NCBI RefSeq assembly: GCF_964028515.1
Contig: NZ_OZ034788.1
Location: 372,001 to 436,000, forward strand
Direction: 5' to 3'
Length of the DNA: 64,000 bases
DNA from: Wolbachia endosymbiont (group B) of Hofmannophila pseudospretella
GTDB lineage: Bacteria > Pseudomonadota > Alphaproteobacteria > Rickettsiales > Anaplasmataceae
Part shown: positions 20,198 through 29,775 of the stretch, in pieces
Position numbering within the stretch: the first letter of the stretch is position 1
Layout: each line of letters begins with the position of its first letter
The notes under the pieces: model-generated
What the model was told of the DNA's origin: nothing
The model's input: only the letters and a program-made list of their open reading frames with translations
Databases searched by the model: none
Position numbers and translations under genes: made by a program

Positions 20198-22540
20198 ATG
20201 GAATATGAACGGTTGTTAAAAATATTAAGGACAATAAGTGACTTAAATGAGAACAATATAATCGAAAGGGTAAAAGAGGAATTGGAAAAAGAAGATCCAG
20301 ACACGTATAAAAAGTGGCAAGATAATGGATTTAACATAAATTATACATTCGATGATCAAAGTACATTGTTACATATAGCTGCTAGAAATGATCTTGTAAA
20401 GATAGCAGAGCTTTTAATAAAAAAAGGGGCTAATGTTGATGCAGTAAATAAAGTTAAGAGAACTCCTTTACATGCTGCTGTTCTCTTTTGTTATACAGAG
20501 GTAATAAAAGTTCTCATAGAAAACGGGGTTAATGTTAATGTAGCAGATCAAAATGGGTGTACTCCTTTGCATTGTGCTGCTCACAATGAAAATAAAGAGA
20601 TAGTAGAACTCCTATTAAACAAGGGGGCTAATGTTGATGCAGTAGATCTGGCTGAGAGTACTGTATTACATCATGCTATTTCTGCTGAAAATTGCCAAGT
20701 GGAAATAGTAAAAGCTATCATACAAAAGGAAGCTGATGTTGACATAGCGGATAAATACGGGCGTACTCCATTATCCTGGGCTATTAGAAATGGCTATTCA
20801 GAAGTAGCAAAAATTCTACTTGAAAACAAAGCAGATCCTTTATTGGGACATAAGAGTTTTAACACATTAAAACTCTTGATTGAATTAATAAAAAATGATT
20901 TTAAGCACTCTAAGAAAGCAGAAGAAACACAGCAACAAGAAGATGATGAATATGAATTGATTAAATACTCGTTGCTACTTCGCAATGACTGCTCCTTAAC
21001 GGATGTTGTCGAAAGAAGTGCATTTGGCAAGCTGATATCTACGTGGCTTGTTGACATGTCCAACTTAACAGAGAGTCAGAAGGAGTTGAATAAAAAATTC
21101 TTAAGTACTTTTAAAGACTTTCCACATATTACTTATAAGGATTATAAGAAGGATGTTGAAAAAATTAAAAAATTTTTACTAGATCATAAAAGTAATCAAG
21201 ATCTAAAAACCATTCTCAACCTTAAAAGAGGAGAATCTAAACTGACAATACTGCATATTCTATCAAGTATGGAATGTAGCAATTCAGAAGAATGCATAGA
21301 TTTACTGTTGAATTCAGGTGCTGATCCTAATGAAAAGGACGACACAGGAAGAACGCCTTTGCATTATGCTACTCGTTCTGGTCATTGTGATACAATTATC
21401 AAATTGCTTCTAAGGAAAGGAGCTAATCTTGATATAAAGGATAAAAAAGGTAAAACCCCAATAGAATTTACAGTTAATAATCCCAATCTTAATATTAAAG
21501 AGTACTTTTTAACTGATGATGTTATTGATGGAATTTTTCGTAAAAAAACACAAATTGACCTTAATGGAAAAGACGAATGTATAAATTTATGGAGTGATTT
21601 CACGCTAGATGACCAAAATCCATTGAAATATTTAGATTCATTAAATGAAGCTCAAGATATAAATCAGCTAGAACAGATTGTAAATGAAGCTATAAAATCT
21701 AGTGTAAGGCTCAATTTTACTTATAAGGGAGATATATATAAAAATACTTATGAAAGTAATTATAATTTTACAGATTATATAATAAAAAGAATTAGTGAAT
21801 TAGAAGAGAGTTTCCAAGATGTAAGGAACATAGAAGTTGCTAGTCGCATAGTATGTAATTTGGTAAAAAGAGGTGCAGTACTTAAAACTCTAAGCAGTAT
21901 AATTGTAATTGATAAACTAGAGAAGTTTAAAGACCACAAAGCTAATCTGAAAGAAGCACGTAAAAGCTATATACATTATTCTCTAAGGTTTTTGGAAGCT
22001 GCAAAAAATGCAACTACTGGTAAGGTAAAAGAGGCAAAAATGGACAGCTTCACTTTCTACTGGAAATACTCAAAGAATAGTGTAGTCGAGGTTGCAAAAG
22101 TCACAAATGAAACAGATGAAAGCACAGGATTTCGAAGAGACGTGATAGCAATCGGTGAAAGCGAGATAGAAATTTTAACGGAAGGTGGGGTAAGAAATTA
22201 TACTGACCTTATAGGTAATATAGTACTAACTTTTCATACTGATTTGGGAAAAGTAGATGTTAGATTGTATCCTGATATGGAAGATAAAAACAAAATTATA
22301 GTAGAAGTGAGTAACAAGGAGAAAATATTGGAAAAGTTTAAAAATTATAAAGAAGAGTTAGGTGAGAACTGCTTGCTTGGTGGTTCTTCTGTCTACGACG
22401 CTATTAAGCAGGGATATTTTAAAAGGCCTGAGGAAGTTTTAGAAAAAGATTCCATATATCATGGAAGTTCTTCATTAGAAAATATATCTTTATTTTCTAT
22501 TGTACAACAGAACACAGAGAAAATTCGCTCGCGAGGTTAG
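20198..22540 (+). CDS. Ankyrin-repeat protein (780 aa)
   Basis: The N-terminus (MEYERLLKIL...NNIIERVKEELEKE) and the YKKWQDNGFNINYTF segment match the gene at 9496, but the long linker between them is missing here. Five to six clean ankyrin repeats lie at about 48-230 (TPLHAAVLFCY, TPLHCAAHNEN, LLLNKGANVDAVD), two or three more at about 350-430, and the last 330 residues are non-ankyrin and of no recognised family. The leader is also shared with 9496: CTATAGTA upstream and TGAGGTA six bases before the start. No signal peptide or membrane helix is seen. It is convergent with ccmF. Confidence 0.9.
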   Translation: MEYERLLKILRTISDLNENNIIERVKEELEKEDPDTYKKWQDNGFNINYTFDDQSTLLHIAARNDLVKIAELLIKKGANVDAVNKVKRTPLHAAVLFCYTEVIKVLIENGVNVNVADQNGCTPLHCAAHNENKEIVELLLNKGANVDAVDLAESTVLHHAISAENCQVEIVKAIIQKEADVDIADKYGRTPLSWAIRNGYSEVAKILLENKADPLLGHKSFNTLKLLIELIKNDFKHSKKAEETQQQEDDEYELIKYSLLLRNDCSLTDVVERSAFGKLISTWLVDMSNLTESQKELNKKFLSTFKDFPHITYKDYKKDVEKIKKFLLDHKSNQDLKTILNLKRGESKLTILHILSSMECSNSEECIDLLLNSGADPNEKDDTGRTPLHYATRSGHCDTIIKLLLRKGANLDIKDKKGKTPIEFTVNNPNLNIKEYFLTDDVIDGIFRKKTQIDLNGKDECINLWSDFTLDDQNPLKYLDSLNEAQDINQLEQIVNEAIKSSVRLNFTYKGDIYKNTYESNYNFTDYIIKRISELEESFQDVRNIEVASRIVCNLVKRGAVLKTLSSIIVIDKLEKFKDHKANLKEARKSYIHYSLRFLEAAKNATTGKVKEAKMDSFTFYWKYSKNSVVEVAKVTNETDESTGFRRDVIAIGESEIEILTEGGVRNYTDLIGNIVLTFHTDLGKVDVRLYPDMEDKNKIIVEVSNKEKILEKFKNYKEELGENCLLGGSSVYDAIKQGYFKRPEEVLEKDSIYHGSSSLENISLFSIVQQNTEKIRSRG

Positions 22541-22581
22541 TGTTGCTTAGCTTAAGTTTAAATTGCCAAAAAATGCAAACT

Positions 22582-24663
22582 TTATGATACTGAAGGAACT
22601 ACTTTTTTGCTAGAAGAAAAAGCAGCAAGTAGTGAACCAAAGGCGATGAGAAAAGATCCAAGCCAAATTATAGACATTCCTGGTTTATAGTGTACTTTGG
22701 CTGCGATTTTGCTCTTACTCTTATCAATCTCTCCAATTACAACATAAATATCAGAAAATAAATTGTGATAGATACTGCTTTCAACATTTTTCTGACCTTC
22801 CGCAAGGTAAAATCTATATTCAGGAGTTACATCACCTATTACCTTACTATTAAGCAAATTCCTGATATCCATTGTACCTCTTACTGCATGGAAGTTTTTT
22901 TCTTTTATAAATTCAATGTTTCGTAAAGTGACTTTGAATTTATTGACTGTTATGCTGTCTCCTATTCCCAAGTAGTTTTCTTTTTTTTCCTGCCAACCTA
23001 CTGAGCAGGCTATACCAAGCACAAGGATTGCCACTCCAGCATGAGCAAGCATCATTGCATAGTAGGATTTAGAAACTCTTCTTGCTAATAAAATTGATTC
23101 GCTTTTAAATAAACGAATTCTTTTACTGTATGCTTCTAAAACAAAGATTAATAATGCTATGGAGATAGTAATTGATAGCACAATTATTAGCTCCATGTGA
23201 AAGATAAACGGCAAAATAGCTGCAGCACTGCAGAATGAAAATCTATATTCGTGAAATATTGGCAATAGACTATTTCCCTGCCAACTGAAGTATTGCCCTA
23301 TCATGGTGAGCACTAGAATAGCTAGTGCAATAGAGTTAAATAAAGAATTGTAATATGGTGCTCCAACTGAAATTAATTCACCGGTTAAATACTCAAGCAC
23401 TGTAGGGTATAAAGTGCCAACGAACACGATGAAAAAGGTAGTGATGAATAATAAATTGTTCATCAGCATCATCGTAAGGCGTGAAAAGAATCTTCTACCC
23501 TCTGTCACTTGAGTAGCAGATTTCTTTTCAGATTCCAATATCGAATACTGGAAAGATGTGTGATTCTTTCTCGTAAACACTACAAATATTACTAAGCTAC
23601 TGACTGTAATTACACCAAGTAGCGCTAATATATATAGTCCATATCTTGGGTCATCTGCAAACGTGTGCACTGAGGTGAGTATTCCTGAGCGGACTAGAAA
23701 TGTTCCAGTTACACTCAATATAAAAGTTGTAAGCGTAAGTAAAATAGCGAAATTCCTTAAAGTATTGAAATTTCTTACAACGAGCAACAAATGTGTCAGC
23801 GCCACTGCAATTAGCCACGGCATCAAAGAAACGTTTTCCACTGGATCCCAGAACCAAAATCCACCCCAACCGAGTTCACGATATGCCCACCAGCTACCCA
23901 AGCTGATGCCCAAAGTGAGCAGCGACCAAGAAATAAGTACCCAAGGCCTGACAATTTTAGCCCAAACATTTCCTTCAGTATTTAAAATTAATCCAGCTAT
24001 AGAGAGCGAAAAAGGAACGCTAAATCCAAGGTACCCCAAATATAATATCGGTGGATGAATAGCAAGGCCTATATCCTGCAATATCGGATTAAAACCAAGA
24101 CCATCTGTTTCGATGCCTGGCATTTTAGTGAAGGGGTTTGATTCAAGTAAAGTGAACAGTAAAAAACAAAAGCAAATCAGCCCATGAGTGATAAGAGATA
24201 TTTTTTTTAATTTACTACCACTAGTTCGTTCTGGTGTCATGCAAGTAGCTGACGCTGGAATCCAGTTTTTATTACACTGCCATTTGATGTACTCATTTGC
24301 AATTAAATTGTCTGGATCCCAGTTTCTGGGCACTGGGATGACAGAAGGTATATAAATATCCATTAGTAATAAATACATGACAAGCACTAAGGTCCAAAGC
24401 AACATAGACCCTTCTTTATTTCCCCAAACACCACAAATCTTATAGATCAAAGGTTTTGTTGTGTGTGAGTGGTAATATACGTTTTCAAGTGAGAAATCAT
24501 TTTTAATGTGGCAGTAGATCAAAATAGCCATTGATGCTGACACACAAAAAAATATGGCAGAGGAGACGAATCGGTAAGAACTAAACGGTAGAAACAAATA
24601 CGTTAAAGATAACAAACAGGCTACCAATAACAATATATTCCCAAATTCAGGCATAAGATTCAT
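22582..24663 (-). CDS. ccmF: Cytochrome c-type biogenesis protein CcmF with palindromic-element insertion
   Basis: CcmF is the membrane component of the cytochrome c heme lyase. The 693-residue protein has about fifteen membrane helices, the tryptophan-rich heme-handling WWD motif (ELGWGGFWFWDPVENVS), and conserved blocks (GNKEGSMLLW, HPPILYLGY). It is about 40 residues longer than usual. The extra part, about residues 108-143, is encoded by 24235-24343, an in-frame copy of the palindromic repeat found elsewhere between genes. The insert falls in a loop between membrane helices, so the protein may still work. The last 200 residues include the C-terminal periplasmic domain and final helix. Confidence 0.93.
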   Translation of the reverse strand: MNLMPEFGNILLLVACLLSLTYLFLPFSSYRFVSSAIFFCVSASMAILIYCHIKNDFSLENVYYHSHTTKPLIYKICGVWGNKEGSMLLWTLVLVMYLLLMDIYIPSVIPVPRNWDPDNLIANEYIKWQCNKNWIPASATCMTPERTSGSKLKKISLITHGLICFCFLLFTLLESNPFTKMPGIETDGLGFNPILQDIGLAIHPPILYLGYLGFSVPFSLSIAGLILNTEGNVWAKIVRPWVLISWSLLTLGISLGSWWAYRELGWGGFWFWDPVENVSLMPWLIAVALTHLLLVVRNFNTLRNFAILLTLTTFILSVTGTFLVRSGILTSVHTFADDPRYGLYILALLGVITVSSLVIFVVFTRKNHTSFQYSILESEKKSATQVTEGRRFFSRLTMMLMNNLLFITTFFIVFVGTLYPTVLEYLTGELISVGAPYYNSLFNSIALAILVLTMIGQYFSWQGNSLLPIFHEYRFSFCSAAAILPFIFHMELIIVLSITISIALLIFVLEAYSKRIRLFKSESILLARRVSKSYYAMMLAHAGVAILVLGIACSVGWQEKKENYLGIGDSITVNKFKVTLRNIEFIKEKNFHAVRGTMDIRNLLNSKVIGDVTPEYRFYLAEGQKNVESSIYHNLFSDIYVVIGEIDKSKSKIAAKVHYKPGMSIIWLGSFLIAFGSLLAAFSSSKKVVPSVS
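24235..24343. repeat. Palindromic element inside ccmF
   Basis: The element starts TGTCATGCAAGTAGC and ends CACTGGGATGACA, so its outer TGTCAT/ATGACA are inverted. It contains the CTGGAATCCAG and CTGGATCCCAG half-sites seen in the intergenic copies at 29050-29395 and 56990-57084. The reading frame of ccmF passes through it without a stop. Confidence 0.8.
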
Positions 24664-24809
24664 ATAATGATACTACTAATAATAAATTGGGAGTTAAAGT
24701 TTTAATATAGGAACAAAGTTAATCTTCAATTATATTAATAGTAAGTAAAAATTAAGCATTAAGCTTTTATACTTTATATTATATAACATTAATATTGTGA
24801 GGTAATATT

Positions 24810-26051
24810 ATGGGCACAACTAAGATTAGTGAATTTCTATTCAATATAAAAGGTAAAGTGGCAAAACAACATGCTGAACCAATAATTGAAAAAAATCTCT
24901 ATACTATTTTAGGATTCAAAGATGTAGAAGATTTAGAACATAAGACAAGTAAGTCCGTTAACAAAAAAATTTGGCAATCATTTGTTGACTGCTTTGCAAA
25001 AGAAATAGATTATGCAGCAACTAAGCAAGTTGTAAAAAACGTTGTTTGTAATATTGCCAAAAGTGCCCAAGGCAATGCTTTTACTGAAGCTGAAAGCTTG
25101 ATCTTAAACGACAAACAAGATAATAAAAAGAGAGAAAGAGCGATTAAAAAAGCTACTAGTATTTTAAAAAAAATCAATCCAGAAAAAGCCTTCAATGAAC
25201 TTTCAGTAATAAAAAAACAAGCCGAAGATTTTTTACAAACCGATTTTTATAAGGCGCAGAGCAAACCACTGCCAGGATTTGCTACATCTGGTGCGCAGCT
25301 TTTTGCGGAAACTTTGAAATATATAGAAACACTAGAAAAATTATCAGAAGTTAAAAAGGAAGATTTAACTAAGAGTTTCCTATTAAATTATATTAGTTCA
25401 CTGAACAAAAAGTATCCTAAATCACAAGGTAAAAGAGAAGATGCTATACGAATACTATCAAGCGATGAGTTGAAGAATTTTTATAATAAAGGTGTAGAGG
25501 AAGGAATACTACAACCGCTGGTATCATATAAAGAATGCAGAAATCTGTATGATAAAATGAGCCAAACAAAGAATGAATGTATAATCAAAAAAGAAGAACA
25601 TGAGAAAGCAAGTAAGTCAATAACCAGTATAATTAGTGACATAAAAAAATGTAGAGAAGCAGTCCTTAATTGCAAAAATTTTCAGAGCTCCTACATAAAG
25701 GAAAAAGCAGAACACCCATTTAGAGGCACCTCATGTCAAAAAATGATTGATATATATCAAGAGAGAATTGCTGGATATCAGGAAAAAATTCGTCAAAACC
25801 TAAACCAAATAAGAGCAATATTAAAAGATACGCCGCAAGATGTGGAAGAATTTAAGGAAATAATCAATTGCGTGCATGAAGCAGAGCAGTATGATGAAAT
25901 TTTTGATTCGGCTTTAATTTGTTTACCGAACATACAGAATAAGCTAGATATTCAACCAGAAAATCCCCTAACAGAACTCAGAGCTTCACAAATTAACGTT
26001 GAAATTGAGCTAACTAGGCTCTGTGAACAAAATATTAGAGTAAGCATGTGA
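24810..26051 (+). CDS. Hypothetical coiled-coil protein (413 aa)
   Basis: I do not recognise the family. The product is Lys/Glu-rich and almost wholly helical, with likely coiled coils at about 255-330 (KKEEHEKASKSITSIISDIK and after) and no membrane helix or signal peptide. Cysteines are spread in the second half. A TGAGGTAAT precedes the ATG, much like the leaders of the ankyrin genes at 9496 and 20198. It is divergent from ccmF and followed by a strong hairpin. A structural or secreted effector role would be guesswork. Confidence 0.75.
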   Translation: MGTTKISEFLFNIKGKVAKQHAEPIIEKNLYTILGFKDVEDLEHKTSKSVNKKIWQSFVDCFAKEIDYAATKQVVKNVVCNIAKSAQGNAFTEAESLILNDKQDNKKRERAIKKATSILKKINPEKAFNELSVIKKQAEDFLQTDFYKAQSKPLPGFATSGAQLFAETLKYIETLEKLSEVKKEDLTKSFLLNYISSLNKKYPKSQGKREDAIRILSSDELKNFYNKGVEEGILQPLVSYKECRNLYDKMSQTKNECIIKKEEHEKASKSITSIISDIKKCREAVLNCKNFQSSYIKEKAEHPFRGTSCQKMIDIYQERIAGYQEKIRQNLNQIRAILKDTPQDVEEFKEIINCVHEAEQYDEIFDSALICLPNIQNKLDIQPENPLTELRASQINVEIELTRLCEQNIRVSM

Positions 26052-26116
26052 GTGCTTCAACAAAATTCAAAAAACCAATAAAGACCTCATAAGTCTTATC
26101 AAAACAGGAGATTTCT

Positions 26117-26149
26117 AATAGTGGCAAATAACATGTATTTGCCACTATT
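26117..26149. terminator. Strong hairpin between convergent genes
   Basis: A perfect 14-bp stem (AATAGTGGCAAATA and its complement) has a 5-base loop. It sits between the coiled-coil gene and the end of radC. There is no long T run, so it may act in either direction or through mRNA 3'-end protection. Confidence 0.5.
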
Positions 26150-26263
26150 ACGCCACCTAAATCACACATTGTCTTCCAGAAGGAAAATTTTTGTTCCACT
26201 GGCAACCACCTCATGTATAGCTTTACTTCCATAATAAGAAAAATGGCAAAAGCAATTTTAGAT

Positions 26264-26376
26264 CTACTCTAATAAAAGCCTATTTTCCTTGAAACTAAAA
26301 TAGCTACTAAATGTGATAATAATATGATCTATTAATTCTATTCCTATGCTTTTGCAAGCTTCTGCAAGCTGTCTAG
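26264..26376 (-). pseudogene. radC: radC 3' fragment
   Basis: The fragment encodes the RadC C-terminus, with RQLAEACKSIGIELIDHIII and a SYFSF segment typical of the family end. It joins in frame to 28345-28912 when the IS630-type element and one TGA duplicate are removed, giving a 226-residue protein, the usual RadC length. Confidence 0.8.
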
Positions 26377-26993
26377 TGATACCAAAATCCATTACTGACC
26401 GAACAAATAAGAAACATTACAAACTCGTTTAATAGTAGTACTGGAAATATTGACAATAAAATTACACAAAACATCTTCAAGTAAACCTATGGTATCGTAG
26501 ATACTATTGCGTAAAGTATTGTATTTGATATATTGCCACAACCTTTCAACAGGATTCAGTTCCGGTGAATAAGGAGGCAAGTATATGATGGTAATGTTTT
26601 CCTGAATTTTCAAACTTTTTGATCTATGCCAACTTGCACAATCCATTACAAGAAAGGCTTCTTTCGTGCCTAAATCTTTCGACATCTGCTCCAGAAATAT
26701 ATTCATACAATCAGTGTTTACATATGGAGCAAGTAGGCTAATTTTCTTACCACTTCTTGGATTTACCGCACTGTAGATATAGAAATTTTGTCTACCAATT
26801 TTCATTTTAACCTGTGTTCTGACCCCTTTTTTAAACCATCCGTGTCCGATTTTTGAATGAGTTCCAAATCGTGATTCATCAAAAAAATACCTCCTTTTCA
26901 GGGTGGGAATTGACTATTTTATTGAAGTATTTTTTAAACTCTTCTTGCTTGTTTTTATCTTGTTTATGGTGAATTGGCCTCGGTGTTATGTAA

Positions 26994-27855
26994 GAGCCTG
27001 TTCATAATCTTTTCAGAAGCAAAGCAGCGAAAGCAAGAACGACCATTTGCAGGCTAGTGTTGAGTTTCCGCTCGCAATTTTTCCACAATCGCCTACATTT
27101 TTGCAACCAAGCAAAAGATCTCTCAACAACCCATCTTTTCGGCAATACGACAAAGGTGTGTAATTCGTTTCGCTTTATTACTTCAACGGTAGCGCCAATA
27201 GTTGCTTTTATTTGTGTTGCAAAATTTTCTCCTGTGTAGCCAGCATCAACTAGTATATTTTTAACTTCAGATAGGTTTTCTTTAGCATTTTTAACCATTC
27301 TCACAGCGCTACTACGATCAGTTATTTCTGCCGTTGTTATATAAATTGCGTGGGGTAAACCTTGTGTATCTACCGCAATATGGCGTTTTATTCCTGAAAC
27401 CTTTTTGCCTGCATCATAGCCTTTTTCTTCAGCAGTATCTGCATTTTTTACGCTTTGTGCATCAATTATGCAGAAGCTGGTTTTTTCTTTCCGACCATTG
27501 TTTTGTCGGACCACGCCAACTATTTTTTTTTAATACCAGCTCCAGAACACTTTCTTTATTTGCATCTGCTTTTTCACTCCACTTCTTAAAATAGTCGTAA
27601 CAATTCCGCCATTTTGGAAACTCTTTTGGTAACATTCTCCACTGGCAGCCACTTTTTAAGACGTATAACACTCCACAAAATACATGATATAAATCAAGTG
27701 TTCTTGGCTTTGTCCTCTTCCTGCAAGACTCCAGATCTGCTACAATAATCTCAAACTTTTCTCGACTTATATCACTTGGATATAAACTTCGCATATCCTA
27801 CTTTATATACTTTATCCTCTCATTCTATCCCTTTTTTGAGATCACGTACAGGCTC
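26994..27855 (-). mobile_element. IS5-family insertion sequence, copy 2 (862 bp)
   Basis: GAGCCTG termini with TAA direct repeats (26991-26993, 27856-27858). It sits in the IS630-type copy A in the same orientation. As far as could be read it is the same as the copy at 42203 and differs from the one at 1508. Confidence 0.92.
27002..27794 (-). CDS. IS5-family transposase, two frames joined by frameshift
   Basis: Frame one starts MRSLYPSDISREKFE at 27794; frame two carries the Asp, Asp and Glu motifs (IIDAQSVKN, ILVDAGYTGE, VVERSFAWLQK). The shift point is the same run of nine A as in copy 1. Both frames are open, so this copy could be active. Confidence 0.85.
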
Positions 27856-28344
27856 TAAGAAAACTTCATCCTTTGTATCTCACGGTGCACTGTTGATTTG
27901 CTAATGTTTAGGCCAAATTCCTCTGAGATTTTTATTTGCACTTCCTTAATAGTAATATTTGGATTTCTTTCTACCCATATTTCAATTTGCTCACGTTGAT
28001 TTTTGTTTAATTTGCTTTTTCTTCGCCGCTGAGACGGGGAAAATAATCTTTCTACTCTACCAAATTTTAGATGCTTTATCCATTCAGTCAAAGCAGTCCT
28101 TGAAATTTTACATATTCTTGCCACAGCGCTTATACTACTTTCTTTTCCTGCTATCACCGCTTGTAACTTTTTTGAAACATATGCGTTATTTCTGACCTTT
28201 TTTAACATTTCTTTCGCCAAATTTACAACTTTTTCGTCTAATAGTTTTGACCTTAATGCCATTTATACCTCTCTATTTTATCTACTTTAGTATCACTTCT
28301 TTCCCATTATTGTCTATCTGTTCTTTATATAGTGGGAATTGGTA

Positions 28345-28912
28345 TGAGAAACATATCGCTACTTGAAGGCTGTATATCTCCACTTGGGTGATTGTGGGAT
28401 ATTACAATCGATGTTGAGCCAATCAAAAGAGCGCGTCTTATGATCTCTCTAACGTAAATAGGAGTTTGATCTACTGTACCAAAGTTCTGCAGATCTTCCG
28501 CTATTAGACGATATCTTTTATTCATATAGATGACGCGAAAATTTTCTTTATTAAGGCTTCCTATACTTACTTTTAAATAATCAAGCAAATTTTCCCAGTT
28601 ATTGATTATAGGTAGGTCCTTTATTTCTTCTCGTGCAGAACGAACAAAAGCCTGTTTAACACAAAAGATAGCAGATATAGCTGCATTACTAATTCCTTCG
28701 ATATTCTGCAGTGCTTCTAAATCGGCATTAAAAACCTTATTCAAACTGCCGAAAATTTCTATCAAATTCTTTGCTACTGGCTTTACATCGATTCTACTAT
28801 ATGCTGAATATAAAATATGTTCTAAAATCTCATAATCAAGTAATGATTGTCCGTTATCTAAAATAATTCTCTCTCTTAGGCGCTTTCTATGACCTTTTTT
28901 GTAATCTTTCAT
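28345..28912 (-). pseudogene. radC: radC 5' part, interrupted by IS630-type element
   Basis: This part encodes a RadC-family JAB/MPN protein. It has the N-terminal helix-hairpin-helix region (LQNIEGISNAAISAI at about 67) and the metal-binding motif SHNHPSGD with the downstream Asp of SSSD. The frame runs about a dozen bases into the IS and then stops, so the product would lack the last 37 residues. The zinc ligands are kept, so partial function cannot be excluded. RadC's cellular role is itself uncertain in bacteria. Confidence 0.88.
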
Positions 28913-29049
28913 TATTCATGAATTGCTTATCTCTTATAATAAGAAATTGAATTTTTAAGTAAAATATTTAATAAAACACATGAAGCATAATTGTAAATTT
29001 TTGAAGACAGCAAATGAAAGTAGCCCCTCTCTTATCATCCCCTGCTCCC

Positions 29050-29395
29050 TCCTTCTTGTCATTCAAGTAGCCTCTATCCCAGTGTCCCTTCTATATATTA
29101 TCCCAGTGCTCCTTATATGTCATCCCAGTGCTTGACACTGGGATCCAGCCTTTCTTCCAACAAAAACCTAGCATAACTTTTGTGCTCAAAAAATTTCCAG
29201 CATCAAGTGCTGGAATGACATAGTGGAATGTCATGAAAATAGCCCCTTTGATGTCATTCCAGTGCTTGACACTGGAATCCAGACTTTAATTGTTATACTT
29301 GTAAATAACTCTGGTAAGAACAAATGTTCATCTCAAATGCAGTATTTTTGTTGAAATAGCTCAACTGGATCCCAGTGTCAAGCACTGGGATGACA
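29050..29395. repeat. Cluster of palindromic repeats
   Basis: At least four copies of a short palindrome lie here in both orientations: 29118-29149, 29197-29222, 29252-29283 and 29365-29395. The core is TGTCATCCCAGTGCTTGACA followed by CTGGGATCCAG, with variants CATTCCAGTG and TTCCAGCATCAAGTGCTGGAA. Truncated half-copies lie between 29050 and 29115. These are the same units as in ccmF and at 56990. Confidence 0.85.
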
Positions 29396-29775
29396 CCTCA
29401 AATATTAATAAATTTACTAGTTATAAAAAAGGCAAAAAAATCCCCGTGTAACGAGTTTTGACCCTATAATAATGTAAATTGGCGCTGTAATAATGTGCTA
29501 ACGCTTAAAATAAGCGCGATTTGGCTGAATGTAGAAAAAATAAAAAAGACATGCAGCCGCTATAATTTTTATGTAATTTGCCAATAAATATCTGAGTTTT
29601 TTACTGAATTTTTGTTGTTGAACCCGCGCGGATCGAAAACAAGGATAAATACTCTTATTGTCATAATAAGGGAGCTGGCACAGTTTGTCAAGGAAGTTTT
29701 ATGCAAGAGATCTATTGAAATACTCCTGCAAAATCATACTATTAATTAGTACACTATAAATTTAAAATTATAAAT
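29396..29775. other. Spacer upstream of the DD-carboxypeptidase gene
   Basis: No gene is visible. A small hairpin CGCTTA-AAA-TAAGCG lies at 29502-29516, and the region around 29440-29640 has unusually GC-rich islands (TCCCCGTGTAACGAG, CCCGCGCGGATCG) that could belong to an unrecognised RNA or a further repeat. The promoter of the gene at 29776 must lie here. Confidence 0.35.

Larger units (their letters stand above)
26392..28262 (-). pseudogene. IS630-type transposase, broken by IS5
   Basis: The N-terminal helix-turn-helix part (from MALRSKLLDEK at 28262) and the catalytic part (ending at 26392) are separated by the IS5 copy, which went in just after the codons for MKFSYI. What is left on each side matches the intact copies at 34609, 36262 and 55338. 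It cannot make a full transposase. Confidence 0.85.
26380..28344 (-). mobile_element. IS630-type element, copy A, carrying an IS5 element
   Basis: The ends are TACCAAAATCC and, at the other side, GGAATTGGTA. A TGA direct repeat flanks it (26377-26379 and 28345-28347). The span is 1,965 bp, which is exactly 1,100 bp of IS630-type sequence plus the 862-bp IS5 copy and its 3-bp duplication. It lies inside radC. Confidence 0.92.

Noticed and set aside
26035..26232. 65-codon minus-strand ORF next to the radC end
   Set aside because: It spans a strong hairpin between convergent genes and shows no family features or ribosome-binding site.
27959..28195. 78-codon ORF opposite the IS630-type transposase, repeated at 35323, 36411, 41887 and 55487
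   Set aside because: It recurs only because the element recurs. It is the shadow of the transposase and has no supporting start signal.
26380..28344. TA target duplication for the IS630-type element
   Set aside because: Using TA leaves the flanking genes out of frame, while the 3-bp TNA repeat fits all five copies.
29050..29395. Possible CRISPR array
   Set aside because: The repeats are palindromic elements in mixed orientation with irregular spacing and no cas genes nearby.
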